From positions 558,001 to 622,000 of the forward strand of contig NZ_JAHXKI010000002.1 in assembly GCF_019392195.1 (NCBI RefSeq): a stretch of DNA of 64,000 nucleotides. Reading direction: 5' to 3'. This document shows, piece by piece, positions 8,925 to 19,002 of this stretch (position 1 is the stretch's first letter; every line of letters begins with the position of its first letter). Made by a program: the position numbers and the translations under genes. A model generated the notes under the pieces. It saw only the letters and a program-made list of their open reading frames with translations, did not search any database and was not told the DNA's origin. Source of the stretch: Marinobacter sp. F4206 (GTDB lineage: Bacteria; Pseudomonadota; Gammaproteobacteria; Pseudomonadales; Oleiphilaceae).

Positions 8925-9905
8925 GTGCACACCGTCTCTATCATCGGTTTTGATGGCGCCCTTGCCAGCGCCATTACCGGCATCATCGACCTGTTTCGAC
9001 TGGCGGGTGTGACCTGGGCCCGCATCCACGACGAACAGCCTGCCCCCATGTTCCGGACACAATTGCTCACCGAATCTGGCGACCCGTGCCGCTGCATCAA
9101 CGGTATAACGTTGCTGGCCGATGGCAGTTGGAACAGCAGTGACCTGCCCCCTGCCGATATCATTATCGTGCCCACCATCGGTGCTCCCATCGCGGAAGTG
9201 CTGGCCCGGAATTCCGGTCTGGTCGACTGGCTGTCCCGGCAGGATGTCTCACCCGCACTGCTGGCCAGCAACTGCACCGGAGCCTTTCTTCTGGCAGAAG
9301 CGAGGTTGCTCGACGGCAAGGAGGCAACCACCCATTGGGGCTTCAGCAATCAGTTCCGTCAGCGCTACCCCGACGTCATCTGCCGACCGGAAAAGCTGGT
9401 CACGGTCGACGGCGACATTGCCTGTGCCGGCGGCGGAATGGCCTGGTGGGACCTGGGCGTGCATCTGGTGGAACGATACGCGGGGCCGGAGGTGTCCCGG
9501 CAGCTGGCAAAAGCGTTTGTCATTGATGCCGGGCGAACCAGCCAGGCGCCCTACAGCGCCCTGCAGGCGAAGCGCTACCACGCCGACAGCACCGTACTGA
9601 AACTGCAGGACTGGCTAGACGCGAACTTTGCACGCGCTGTCTCGCTGGCAGAACTGGCCCGGGAGGCCGGGCTGAGCGAGCGCTCCCTGCTTCGGCGCTT
9701 CAAGGCCGCAACCGGAGATACCCCCAACACTTACCTGCAACTGCTTCGGGTGGAGCATGTCCGTCATCATCTGGAGACGTCCCGACGATCCATTGACGAA
9801 ATCATCAACGCAACTGGTTATGAGGACGTCAGCTCGTTCAGCCGGCTGTTCCGAAAACACACCGGGCTGGCGCCCGGCGCCTACCGTTCACGATTTGGTC
9901 GCTGA
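8925..9905 (+). CDS. GlxA-family AraC-type transcriptional regulator
   Basis: A 326-residue regulator with an N-terminal DJ-1/PfpI-like domain (about residues 1-170, with the nucleophile-elbow-like LASNCTGAFLLAEA) and a C-terminal AraC double helix-turn-helix (LAREAGLSERSLLRRFKAAT, then INATGYEDVSSFSRLF). I chose the GTG at 8925 because GAAGGAG sits about six bases upstream and the protein then starts at the expected VHTVSIIGFDG. The upstream ATG at 8841 lies inside the hairpin repeat. By position it could regulate the divergent acyl-CoA dehydrogenase. The inducer is unknown. Confidence 0.85.
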   Translation: MHTVSIIGFDGALASAITGIIDLFRLAGVTWARIHDEQPAPMFRTQLLTESGDPCRCINGITLLADGSWNSSDLPPADIIIVPTIGAPIAEVLARNSGLVDWLSRQDVSPALLASNCTGAFLLAEARLLDGKEATTHWGFSNQFRQRYPDVICRPEKLVTVDGDIACAGGGMAWWDLGVHLVERYAGPEVSRQLAKAFVIDAGRTSQAPYSALQAKRYHADSTVLKLQDWLDANFARAVSLAELAREAGLSERSLLRRFKAATGDTPNTYLQLLRVEHVRHHLETSRRSIDEIINATGYEDVSSFSRLFRKHTGLAPGAYRSRFGR

Positions 9906-10011
9906 AACTGTAACAGGTGGCCTGCGTTATGCATCTAACATTGTGGAAGGGCCAAAATCTGGCGCCAAACGTAAAAGATTTTGACACAGGTGTAAAAGTG
10001 GGGAGGTAACC

Positions 10012-10176
10012 ATGGACGCACCGATCAGACAAAGTCAGGCCGATATTCTCAACCGGCTCTATGACATGAAGCAGAAACAACTGGCTCAGGCGCTTCAGCA
10101 GGGCAATAGCCTGCGCTGCCAGGTACTCGAAGCAGAGGCTCAGGCGATTTTCGACGCGCTAAAGCTGGCCCGATAA
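10012..10176 (+). CDS. Small hypothetical protein (54 aa)
   Basis: A 54-codon ORF preceded by a good GGGAGGT ribosome binding site. The product is Gln/Ala/Leu-rich (NRLYDMKQKQLAQALQQG) and ends QAIFDALKLAR. It should be almost wholly alpha-helical, possibly a short coiled coil. There is no signal or membrane segment. It follows the GlxA-type regulator by about 100 bp on the same strand. Its function is unknown. Confidence 0.55.
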   Translation: MDAPIRQSQADILNRLYDMKQKQLAQALQQGNSLRCQVLEAEAQAIFDALKLAR

Positions 10177-10181
10177 CCAGA

Positions 10182-10198
10182 CTGACGCAAAGCGTCAG
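10182..10198 (+). other. Short perfect hairpin after the 54-aa ORF
   Basis: CTGACGC and GCGTCAG pair around a three-base loop a few bases after the 54-codon ORF, in the convergent gap before fadH. There is no following T-run, so it may be an RNA-stabilising stem rather than a terminator. Confidence 0.35.
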
Positions 10199-10239
10199 AA
10201 ACTGGTCACCTTGGGGCAGGAAGCCCCGGGCCTTGACGG

Positions 10240-12336
<2,097 letters not shown>

Positions 12337-12351
12337 CTATGGCAAGTTGAC

Positions 12352-12379
12352 TTGACCTGCGGGACGGGCCACGTATCAT
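12352..12379 (+). promoter_or_regulatory. Putative sigma-70 promoter
   Basis: TTGACC and TATCAT are separated by 16 bp, close to the sigma-70 consensus. The predicted transcript would begin about 25 bases before the ATG of the 37-codon ORF at 12410. It may also feed the Mrp operon 240 bp further on. Confidence 0.5.
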
Positions 12380-12409
12380 CGGCAATCAAGTTTGACTGAC
12401 GGAGCAACC

Positions 12410-12523
12410 ATGACCGCAAGGTCCTTCGGCTGCATGCAATCCAGGCGCCCACCCATTACCGCTGACATCGCGCGGCACCGGGGCCGTTTACCCTACTTCC
12501 CCGACCCACCTGCCAAGGTCTGA
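12410..12523 (+). CDS. 37-aa small ORF upstream of the Mrp operon
   Basis: A 37-codon ORF with GGAG before its ATG and a plausible promoter just upstream. The product is basic and proline-rich (MQSRRPPITADIARHRG, then PYFPDPPAKV) with no membrane segment. It could be a real small protein or a leader peptide linked to antiporter expression. No attenuator structure is evident between it and mnhA. Its function is unknown. Confidence 0.4.
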   Translation: MTARSFGCMQSRRPPITADIARHRGRLPYFPDPPAKV

Positions 12524-12648
12524 CTTCTCCCGCAGCGCTCTCACTCCAGACTTGTCTGCTGAGTTATGCAGGAGGGCGGGCCCGAGACTAGACTCAGGCA
12601 AATACCCGTTTCCATTCATGAAAAAGAAGAACCGATAACGAGGTTGCG

Positions 12649-15450
12649 ATGTCGCTACCGCTGGTTGTTTTACTGCCGTTTCTGGGTGCCATCGCCGCGC
12701 CCCTGTTCGCCCAGGGCGGACGCACGGCGATCGCTATAGCATCTTCCGTTCCGGCCCTGATTGCCCTGGCCGCGCTTTACCCTCACTGGCAGACCATTGC
12801 CGACGGCGGCGTCATTCTTTTCAGCGCCGAGTGGTTACCGGCGTTGGGACTCTCTCTGAGCTTTCGACTCGACGGTTTGTCTCTGCTGTTCGCGCTGCTG
12901 ATTCTGATCATCGGGCTGCTGATCATTCTCTATGCCCGCTACTACCTGAAAGCCAAGGAAAACGTCGGCAAGTTCTACGCCCTGCTGTTGTGCTTCAAGG
13001 GATCGATGCTCGGCATCGTGCTCTCCAGCAACCTGCTGTTAATGATGATCTTCTGGGAGCTGACCAGCCTCACCTCCTTCCTGCTGATCAGTTTCTGGAC
13101 CCACAAGCAGGATGCCCGACGCGGCGCCCGCATGGCGCTGGCGGTTACCGGCGGGGGCGGTCTGGCCCTGCTCGCCGGCATTCTGATGATCGGCAACATT
13201 GTCGGTAGCTTTGAGCTGGACGACGTGCTGGCGGCCGGTGACCAGATCAAGGCCCACGCCATGTATCCGGTTGCGCTGACGCTGGTTCTGTTGGGCGCCT
13301 TTACCAAATCCGCCCAGTTCCCTTTCCACTTCTGGCTGCCCCATGCCATGCAGGCGCCCACCCCGGTGTCCGCCTACCTTCACTCCGCGACAATGGTCAA
13401 AGCCGGTATCTTCCTGATGGCCCGCCTCTACCCGGCCCTGGCGGGAACCGAGCAGTGGTTCTACATGGTGAGCTTTACCGGCATGGCCACGCTGCTTCTG
13501 GGCGCCTACATAGCGATGTTCAAGCATGACTTGAAAGGCCTGCTGGCGTATTCAACCGTCAGTCACCTGGGCCTGATTACGCTCCTCTTCGGGATGGGCA
13601 CAAAGCTGGCCGCTGTCGCGGCGGTTTTCCATGTGATTAACCACGCCATCTTCAAGGCATCCCTGTTCATGGCTGCGGGCATCATCGATCACGAAACCGG
13701 GACCCGGGACATGCGCCGGATCAACGGTCTGTGGCGTTATATGCCCCACACCGCGACGTTGGCGATGGTCGCCGCCTCCTCCATGGCCGGCGTACCGCTG
13801 CTGAACGGCTTCCTGAGCAAGGAAATGTTTTTTGCAGAATCCCTGGAACTGAATCTGCCGGGACTCTGGGCCTGGTTGCCGCCTCTGGTGGCCACGCTGG
13901 CCGGGATTTTTGCGGTGGCCTATTCGGCTCGCTTCATCCACGACGTGTTCTTTAACGGCAAACCGGTAGACCTGCCGATCTACCCGCCCCACGAACCGCC
14001 CCGGTACATGAAAATCCCGGTCGAGATTCTGGTGTTCGCTTGCATCATGGTGGGCATATTTCCGGCCATCTCGGTCGGCCCGCTATTGTACGCGGCAGCC
14101 TTTGCGACTCTTGGCGGCGATGTCCCGGAATACCACCTGACCATCGCACACGGTTTCAATCTGCCATTGCTCATGAGCTTTCTCGCATTCTTCGGCGGCC
14201 TGCTCATGTACAGCCAACGTCAACGCTTTTTCGATTTCCATGCCCGTTTCAAGGAAGTCGATGAAAAGGCCGTGTTCGAAGCCGTGGTATTGCGGGTCGA
14301 GAACCTTGCTAACCGCCTGACAGCCAAGCTTGAGAATGGCTCGCTTCAGCGCTATGGCATGCTGCTGGTGCTCAGTGTGATCGCCGTGGCCGCCGCGCCT
14401 CTTGCCAACTTGGGGGTATTCATCGGTGAGGCCGGCCTCAGCCCGGTCGACGGCGCCACGGCAGTTGGCGCGGGTATCCTGATCCTTTGTGCCGCGCTGA
14501 CGGCAGCCCTCCATCGGGCCAGATTTTACGCGCTGGTCCTGCTCAGCGTCGTTGGCCTGCTGGTGGCACTGGCGTTTGCCCGGTTCTCGGCGCCCGATCT
14601 GGCCATGACCCAATTGTCCATCGAGGTCGTCACCATTGTGCTGCTGATGCTGGCCCTCTACTACATGCCGTCCTGGACACCGCTGGAGACGTCAGCGCCG
14701 CGCCGGACCCGGGACATCATCATCGCCCTGGTTGCCGGTGTCGGCATGACCCTGGTAACCCTGGCCATGCTGACCCAGCCGTTCAGTTCCATCTCCGAGT
14801 TCTTCCTGGAGAACAGCAAGCCCGGGGGAGGCGGCACCAATGTGGTCAATGTCATTCTGGTCGATTTCCGGGGCTTCGATACGCTGGGCGAGATTACCGT
14901 GCTGGCCATTGCCGCCCTGGGTATCTACGCGATGCTGAAAAATACTGCCCTGACACCGCCCCCGGGCGATGGCCAGGGCCATAACTGGACACGGGATGCA
15001 CACCCGCTGATGTTGAAACTGATCGCACGGCCCATGCTGCCACTGGCACTCATGGTCTCCGTATTCATTTTCCTGCGTGGCCACAACCTTCCCGGCGGTG
15101 GCTTCATCGCCGGCCTGATCACCTCGATCGCCCTTATTCTCCAGTACGTGGCCAGTGGCATGATCTGGACTCAGGACCGGGTACCCTTCAAGTACCACAG
15201 CGTCATCGGCGTAGGCCTGTTGTTCGCGGTTATTGCCGGTGCCGGCAGCTTCGCGTTCAACTACCCGTTCCTCACCTCCACGTTCGGCTACATTACCTGG
15301 CCGATAGTGGGTAAATTTGAGGTGGCGTCGGCCCTCATCTTCGACCTCGGCGTCTACCTCACGGTCATCGGCGCGACTCTGCTGGCCCTGGTCAGTATTG
15401 GGCGGCTGTCACCTCACTCGGCCATCCAGAGTCCTAAGGAGGGCGCGTAA
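12649..15450 (+). CDS. mnhA: Mrp/Mnh cation/proton antiporter subunit A (fused A-B)
   Basis: A 933-residue membrane subunit of the multi-subunit Na+(K+)/H+ antiporter. The first ~600 residues are the complex-I NuoL-like antiporter core: the proton-conducting helices include FWELTSLTSFLLIS and FHFWLPHAMQAPTPVSAYLHSATMVKAG (in pieces, residues about 130-260). After the MnhA C-terminal extension, the last ~140 residues (LPLALMVSVFIFLRGHNLPGG and on) are the MnhB-like domain. This is the fused A/B layout of the six-gene operon type. It acts in the inner membrane in pH and salt homeostasis. Its stop overlaps the mnhC start by one base. Confidence 0.95.
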   Translation: MSLPLVVLLPFLGAIAAPLFAQGGRTAIAIASSVPALIALAALYPHWQTIADGGVILFSAEWLPALGLSLSFRLDGLSLLFALLILIIGLLIILYARYYLKAKENVGKFYALLLCFKGSMLGIVLSSNLLLMMIFWELTSLTSFLLISFWTHKQDARRGARMALAVTGGGGLALLAGILMIGNIVGSFELDDVLAAGDQIKAHAMYPVALTLVLLGAFTKSAQFPFHFWLPHAMQAPTPVSAYLHSATMVKAGIFLMARLYPALAGTEQWFYMVSFTGMATLLLGAYIAMFKHDLKGLLAYSTVSHLGLITLLFGMGTKLAAVAAVFHVINHAIFKASLFMAAGIIDHETGTRDMRRINGLWRYMPHTATLAMVAASSMAGVPLLNGFLSKEMFFAESLELNLPGLWAWLPPLVATLAGIFAVAYSARFIHDVFFNGKPVDLPIYPPHEPPRYMKIPVEILVFACIMVGIFPAISVGPLLYAAAFATLGGDVPEYHLTIAHGFNLPLLMSFLAFFGGLLMYSQRQRFFDFHARFKEVDEKAVFEAVVLRVENLANRLTAKLENGSLQRYGMLLVLSVIAVAAAPLANLGVFIGEAGLSPVDGATAVGAGILILCAALTAALHRARFYALVLLSVVGLLVALAFARFSAPDLAMTQLSIEVVTIVLLMLALYYMPSWTPLETSAPRRTRDIIIALVAGVGMTLVTLAMLTQPFSSISEFFLENSKPGGGGTNVVNVILVDFRGFDTLGEITVLAIAALGIYAMLKNTALTPPPGDGQGHNWTRDAHPLMLKLIARPMLPLALMVSVFIFLRGHNLPGGGFIAGLITSIALILQYVASGMIWTQDRVPFKYHSVIGVGLLFAVIAGAGSFAFNYPFLTSTFGYITWPIVGKFEVASALIFDLGVYLTVIGATLLALVSIGRLSPHSAIQSPKEGA

Positions 15451-15818
15451 TGGAGCTTGTCTTTGCACTGGTCATCGGCGCCCTGACCGCCTCGGGCGTG
15501 TACCTGCTGTTGCGGGCTCGCACCTTCCCGGTGGTGGTCGGGCTGACGCTGATTTCCTATGGCGTCAACCTGTTCCTGTTTTCCAGCGGCCGGCTCGCAA
15601 CCGGGGCCCAACCCATTATCGGCACCACCGACGCCTATACGGACCCCCTGCCCCAGGCGCTTGTGCTGACGGCGATTGTTATCGGCTTTGCCATGACCGC
15701 CTTCGTCGTGGTGCTGTCATTGCGTAGCCTGGCCGACCACGAGGACGATCACGTGGACGGCCATCAGGACGTCAAGCCAACCAAACCGGAGCAGAACGAG
15801 GAGGGTACCGGCCAATGA
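15450..15818 (+). CDS. mnhC: Mrp/Mnh antiporter subunit C
   Basis: A 122-residue NuoK-like subunit with three membrane helices and the conserved GLTLISYGVNLFLF segment, followed by a polar, acidic C-terminal tail (HEDDHVDGHQDVKPTKPEQN). Its start overlaps the mnhA stop by one base and its stop overlaps the mnhD start by four bases, indicating translational coupling. In this family it packs against subunits A and D in the antiporter complex. Confidence 0.93.
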   Translation: MELVFALVIGALTASGVYLLLRARTFPVVVGLTLISYGVNLFLFSSGRLATGAQPIIGTTDAYTDPLPQALVLTAIVIGFAMTAFVVVLSLRSLADHEDDHVDGHQDVKPTKPEQNEEGTGQ

Positions 15819-17332
15819 ACCAGTGGCTTACCGCACCCATCCTGATTCCACTGCTCGGCGGCATTCTTCAGGTGTTCATGGGCTATGCGCCCATCAGCCT
15901 GAGACGCACGCTGGCCATTGCCACCACCGTGCTGCTTCTGGTCTCGACCATTGTCCTGGTCGTTATGGCCAGCGACGACAGCTACCGCCTCTACGCGTTT
16001 GGCAACTGGCAGCCTCCATTCGGCATTGTCCTGGTATTGGATCGCCTGGCAGCCCTGATGCTGGTTCTGACGGCGATTCTGGCGCTGTTCTGCCACATCT
16101 TCGCCATCGGCGGTGCCGATGAGGGCAACCGTCAGTTCCACGGGCTGTTCCTGTTCCAGCTCATGGGGCTGAACATCGCCTTTCTTACCGGTGACCTGTT
16201 CAACCTGTTCGTGGCGTTCGAGGTTCTGCTGATTGCCTCCTACGGTCTGCTAATGCATGGCGGCGGCCGGGCCCGCACGGTTCCTGGCCTGCATTACGTG
16301 GTGCTTAACCTGGCCGGGTCCGCCGTGTTCCTGATCAGCGTCGGCATGATCTACAGTGTCACTGGCACCCTGAACATGGCGGATCTCGCCCTTGAGATAC
16401 CAAAGGTCAGTGGCGAAAACCTGAACATTGTGAAAGCCGGCGGCATGATGCTGCTGGTGGTCTTTGCCCTGAAAGCCGCCCTGATCCCCCTGTGTTTCTG
16501 GCTGCCCAAGGCCTATGCCAAGGCCACCGCGCCGGTGGCGGCATTATTCGCGGTCATGACCAAGGTGGGTATTTACGCGATTCTGAGGGTCTACCTGCTT
16601 ATTTTCGGCGACGATGCCGGCGCACTCGCCAATCTGGGCATGGACTGGCTGTTCCCGCTGGCGCTGATCACCCTTGCCATGGGGGTTATCGGGGCCCTTG
16701 GGGCGGACAACCTGAAAACCCTGGTTGCCTGGCAGGTCATCATTTCCGTTGGCACCCTGATGGCCCCCATTGCCCTGGGCTCGGTGGCGGGCATCTCCGC
16801 GGCCCTGTTCTATCTGCTCAGTACCACCTGGACCGTCGGCGGCCTGTTCCTGGTCGCCGAACTGGTGGCCCATCAGCGGGGAAGTGCCAAGGACAGGATT
16901 GTAACGGCCCCGCGCATGCGCAACCGCACCTTCCTGAGCGTGCTGTTTCTGCTCGGCGCAGTGGCCGCCGCCGGCCTGCCGCCGTTGAGCGGGTTCTTCG
17001 CCAAGCTGCTGATCCTGCAATCGGTTGTGTCCGGCCCCGAGATGGCCTGGTTGTGGTCGGTAATCCTGGTCGGCAGCTTCTTTACCGTCATTGCCTATAG
17101 CCGGGCTGGCAGCATCGTGTTCTGGCGGACCGTGGAAGGGCACATTGAGGAACCGAAGGCACTTGGGGGCAACGTCTCCGTCGCCGCCGGTGCACTTGTG
17201 GCCCTGAGCGTGGTTATCGTCGCTCTCGCCGATCCAATCAGCGCCTACACCGATGCCACGGCGGTCCAGCTTCACAATCCCGAAGGCTATCTCGAGATAC
17301 TCAAGACAACCATGGTCGGGGAGGACAGCTAA
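15815..17332 (+). CDS. mnhD: Mrp/Mnh antiporter subunit D
   Basis: A 505-residue NuoN/NuoM-like antiporter subunit with about fourteen membrane helices. Conserved features include LFNLFVAFEVLLIASYGLL, which carries the functionally important glutamate, and the lysine-containing LIPLCFWLPKAYAKA helix. It belongs to the second proton/cation module of the Mrp complex. It overlaps mnhC by four bases and mnhE by one. Confidence 0.95.
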   Translation: MNQWLTAPILIPLLGGILQVFMGYAPISLRRTLAIATTVLLLVSTIVLVVMASDDSYRLYAFGNWQPPFGIVLVLDRLAALMLVLTAILALFCHIFAIGGADEGNRQFHGLFLFQLMGLNIAFLTGDLFNLFVAFEVLLIASYGLLMHGGGRARTVPGLHYVVLNLAGSAVFLISVGMIYSVTGTLNMADLALEIPKVSGENLNIVKAGGMMLLVVFALKAALIPLCFWLPKAYAKATAPVAALFAVMTKVGIYAILRVYLLIFGDDAGALANLGMDWLFPLALITLAMGVIGALGADNLKTLVAWQVIISVGTLMAPIALGSVAGISAALFYLLSTTWTVGGLFLVAELVAHQRGSAKDRIVTAPRMRNRTFLSVLFLLGAVAAAGLPPLSGFFAKLLILQSVVSGPEMAWLWSVILVGSFFTVIAYSRAGSIVFWRTVEGHIEEPKALGGNVSVAAGALVALSVVIVALADPISAYTDATAVQLHNPEGYLEILKTTMVGEDS

Positions 17333-17820
17333 TGTTTGATCGCCTCAGTTTTCCCCAGCCCTGGCTCAGCCTGATTCTGTTCGTCACCTGGCAGTTGCTG
17401 AACGACGGCGTTACCGGTGCCAGCTTGGTTATGGGCGTAATCCTGGCCTGGGTGATTCCCCAGATCACCCACGGGTTTTGGCCCGAACGGCCGGCCTTCA
17501 TCAAATCCTGGCGCATGCCCGCGTACCTGTTGCACGTCATCCGGGATATTGTTGTCGCCAGCTTCGAGGTGGCAAAGCTCATTCTCAGCTCGCGCCAGCC
17601 ACGCCCGGTGTTCGTATGTTACCCGCTGGAGCTGGAACACCCGCTGGCCATCAGCATCCTTGCAAGCACCATCTCACTGACTCCCGGCACCGTCAGTGTC
17701 GATATCAGTGACGACAACAGGCTTCTGCTTGTGCACGCTCTGGACGCGGAGAACGATGAAGAGGTTATTGACGCTATCCGCACCCGCTACGAAAAACCGT
17801 TGCTGGAGATGTTCGAATGA
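17332..17820 (+). CDS. mnhE: Mrp/Mnh antiporter subunit E
   Basis: A 162-residue MnhE protein: two or three N-terminal membrane helices (LSLILFVTWQLLNDG and on), then a soluble C-terminal domain with the family-typical LASTISLTPGTVSVDI. It is needed for assembly or function of the Mrp complex in characterised systems. Its start overlaps the mnhD stop by one base and its stop overlaps the mnhF start by four bases. Confidence 0.93.
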   Translation: MFDRLSFPQPWLSLILFVTWQLLNDGVTGASLVMGVILAWVIPQITHGFWPERPAFIKSWRMPAYLLHVIRDIVVASFEVAKLILSSRQPRPVFVCYPLELEHPLAISILASTISLTPGTVSVDISDDNRLLLVHALDAENDEEVIDAIRTRYEKPLLEMFE

Positions 17821-18086
17821 TCACCATCACGCTCTACATTACTATTGGCATGGTGACCCTCGCGGCCCTACTGAATGTGTATCGTCTGTTCAAGGGCCCG
17901 GATGCGCCCGACCGCGTATTGGCGCTGGACACCCTCTATATCAACGCCATCGCCCTGATCATCCTACTGGGCATAACGCTCGGAACGCGTATGTACCTTG
18001 AGGCCGCCCTGCTGATTGCTGTTATGGGGTTTGTCGGCACCGTAGCCATGGCCAAATACCTGAAGCGGGGCAGCGTCATTGACTAA
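17817..18086 (+). CDS. mnhF: Mrp/Mnh antiporter subunit F
   Basis: An 89-residue three-helix membrane subunit. The conserved YRLFKGPDAPDRVLALDTL loop identifies the MnhF family, whose members are essential small subunits of the Mrp antiporter. It overlaps mnhE by four bases. A 39-bp gap separates it from mnhG, the only uncoupled junction in the operon. Confidence 0.93.
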   Translation: MITITLYITIGMVTLAALLNVYRLFKGPDAPDRVLALDTLYINAIALIILLGITLGTRMYLEAALLIAVMGFVGTVAMAKYLKRGSVID

Positions 18087-18125
18087 GCCACTACCTCGCC
18101 CAACCGCCTTTGGAGAACTTTTGCG

Positions 18126-18458
18126 ATGAGCCAGTTTGCTGAGTACGCCATCTGCCTGCTATTGCTGACCGGTGGCGCGTTTACCCTGATAGGTGCTATC
18201 GGCCTCGCCCGACTGCCCGACTTCTTTACCCGACTCCACGGCCCCACCAAGGCGACCACCGTGGGCGTCGGCGCCATAGTCATCAGCTCCGTGATCTATT
18301 TCAGCAGTCAGGGAGGGGGCATTGGCACCGCGGAGATCCTGATCACGGTCTTCCTTTTCATGACCGCTCCGGTAAGCGCCAACATCCTGGGCAAGGCGGC
18401 CATGCACATCGGCGTGCCGACGGCGGAAAACACCCGGGGCAAGCCCTGGGAACAGTGA
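18126..18458 (+). CDS. mnhG: Mrp/Mnh antiporter subunit G
   Basis: A 110-residue three-helix membrane protein with the MnhG signature GLARLPDFFTRLHGPTKATT. It is the last gene of the six-gene Mrp operon and completes the complex. The short C-terminal tail (PTAENTRGKPWEQ) is hydrophilic. The next gene, ppnP, starts 107 bp later and appears to be a separate unit. Confidence 0.93.
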   Translation: MSQFAEYAICLLLLTGGAFTLIGAIGLARLPDFFTRLHGPTKATTVGVGAIVISSVIYFSSQGGGIGTAEILITVFLFMTAPVSANILGKAAMHIGVPTAENTRGKPWEQ

Positions 18459-18565
18459 CTGGCTGAACCCGACTGATCCGTTGGAGCTCATCGCCAAAAT
18501 AGTCATTGGTCCTGAAGAATTTTTCCGTATAGTAGGCGCCCCACCCATTTTTGAGGAACCAGCGT

Positions 18566-18847
18566 ATGCTGAAAGTTAACGAATACTTCGATGGCAAAGC
18601 CAAGTCCATCGCCTTCCAGACCTCAACACTGCCGGCGACTGTAGGCGTCATCAGCCCGGGTGAATACGAGTTTGGAACGAGCAAGAAAGAAACCATGACG
18701 GTGATCAGTGGTGCCCTCACCGTACTGCTACCCGGTGTGGAGGAGTGGATGACCTACGGTGCCGGCGAAAGTTTCGATATTGCAGGCCAGGCCAGTTTCA
18801 AGGCAAAAACCGATATCGATACCGCTTACCTCTGCACCTACGAATAA
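18566..18847 (+). CDS. ppnP: Pyrimidine/purine nucleoside phosphorylase
   Basis: A 93-residue single-domain cupin of the PpnP (UPF0345) family, which cleaves nucleosides with phosphate to free base and ribose-1-phosphate. The sequence begins [18 protein letters not shown] and shows the family-typical [19 protein letters not shown] and [13 protein letters not shown]. The start at 18566 matches the family length and has GAGGA upstream. An upstream in-frame ATG at 18551 is less likely. Confidence 0.92.
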   Translation: MLKVNEYFDGKAKSIAFQTSTLPATVGVISPGEYEFGTSKKETMTVISGALTVLLPGVEEWMTYGAGESFDIAGQASFKAKTDIDTAYLCTYE

Positions 18848-19002
18848 TCTCTGGAACCGCAGAGCGTAACCGTCGTTTCATTTAAGCGCCGGTATGTTCT
18901 GCGTTTTTTTCTTTCTTCAAGGTTTCCGTTTTACTCAATCTGTGTCAGATTTACTCCTGTTTCTCGTGACAAAACCAACAACTGAGAAAGAGGAAACTCG
19001 TG

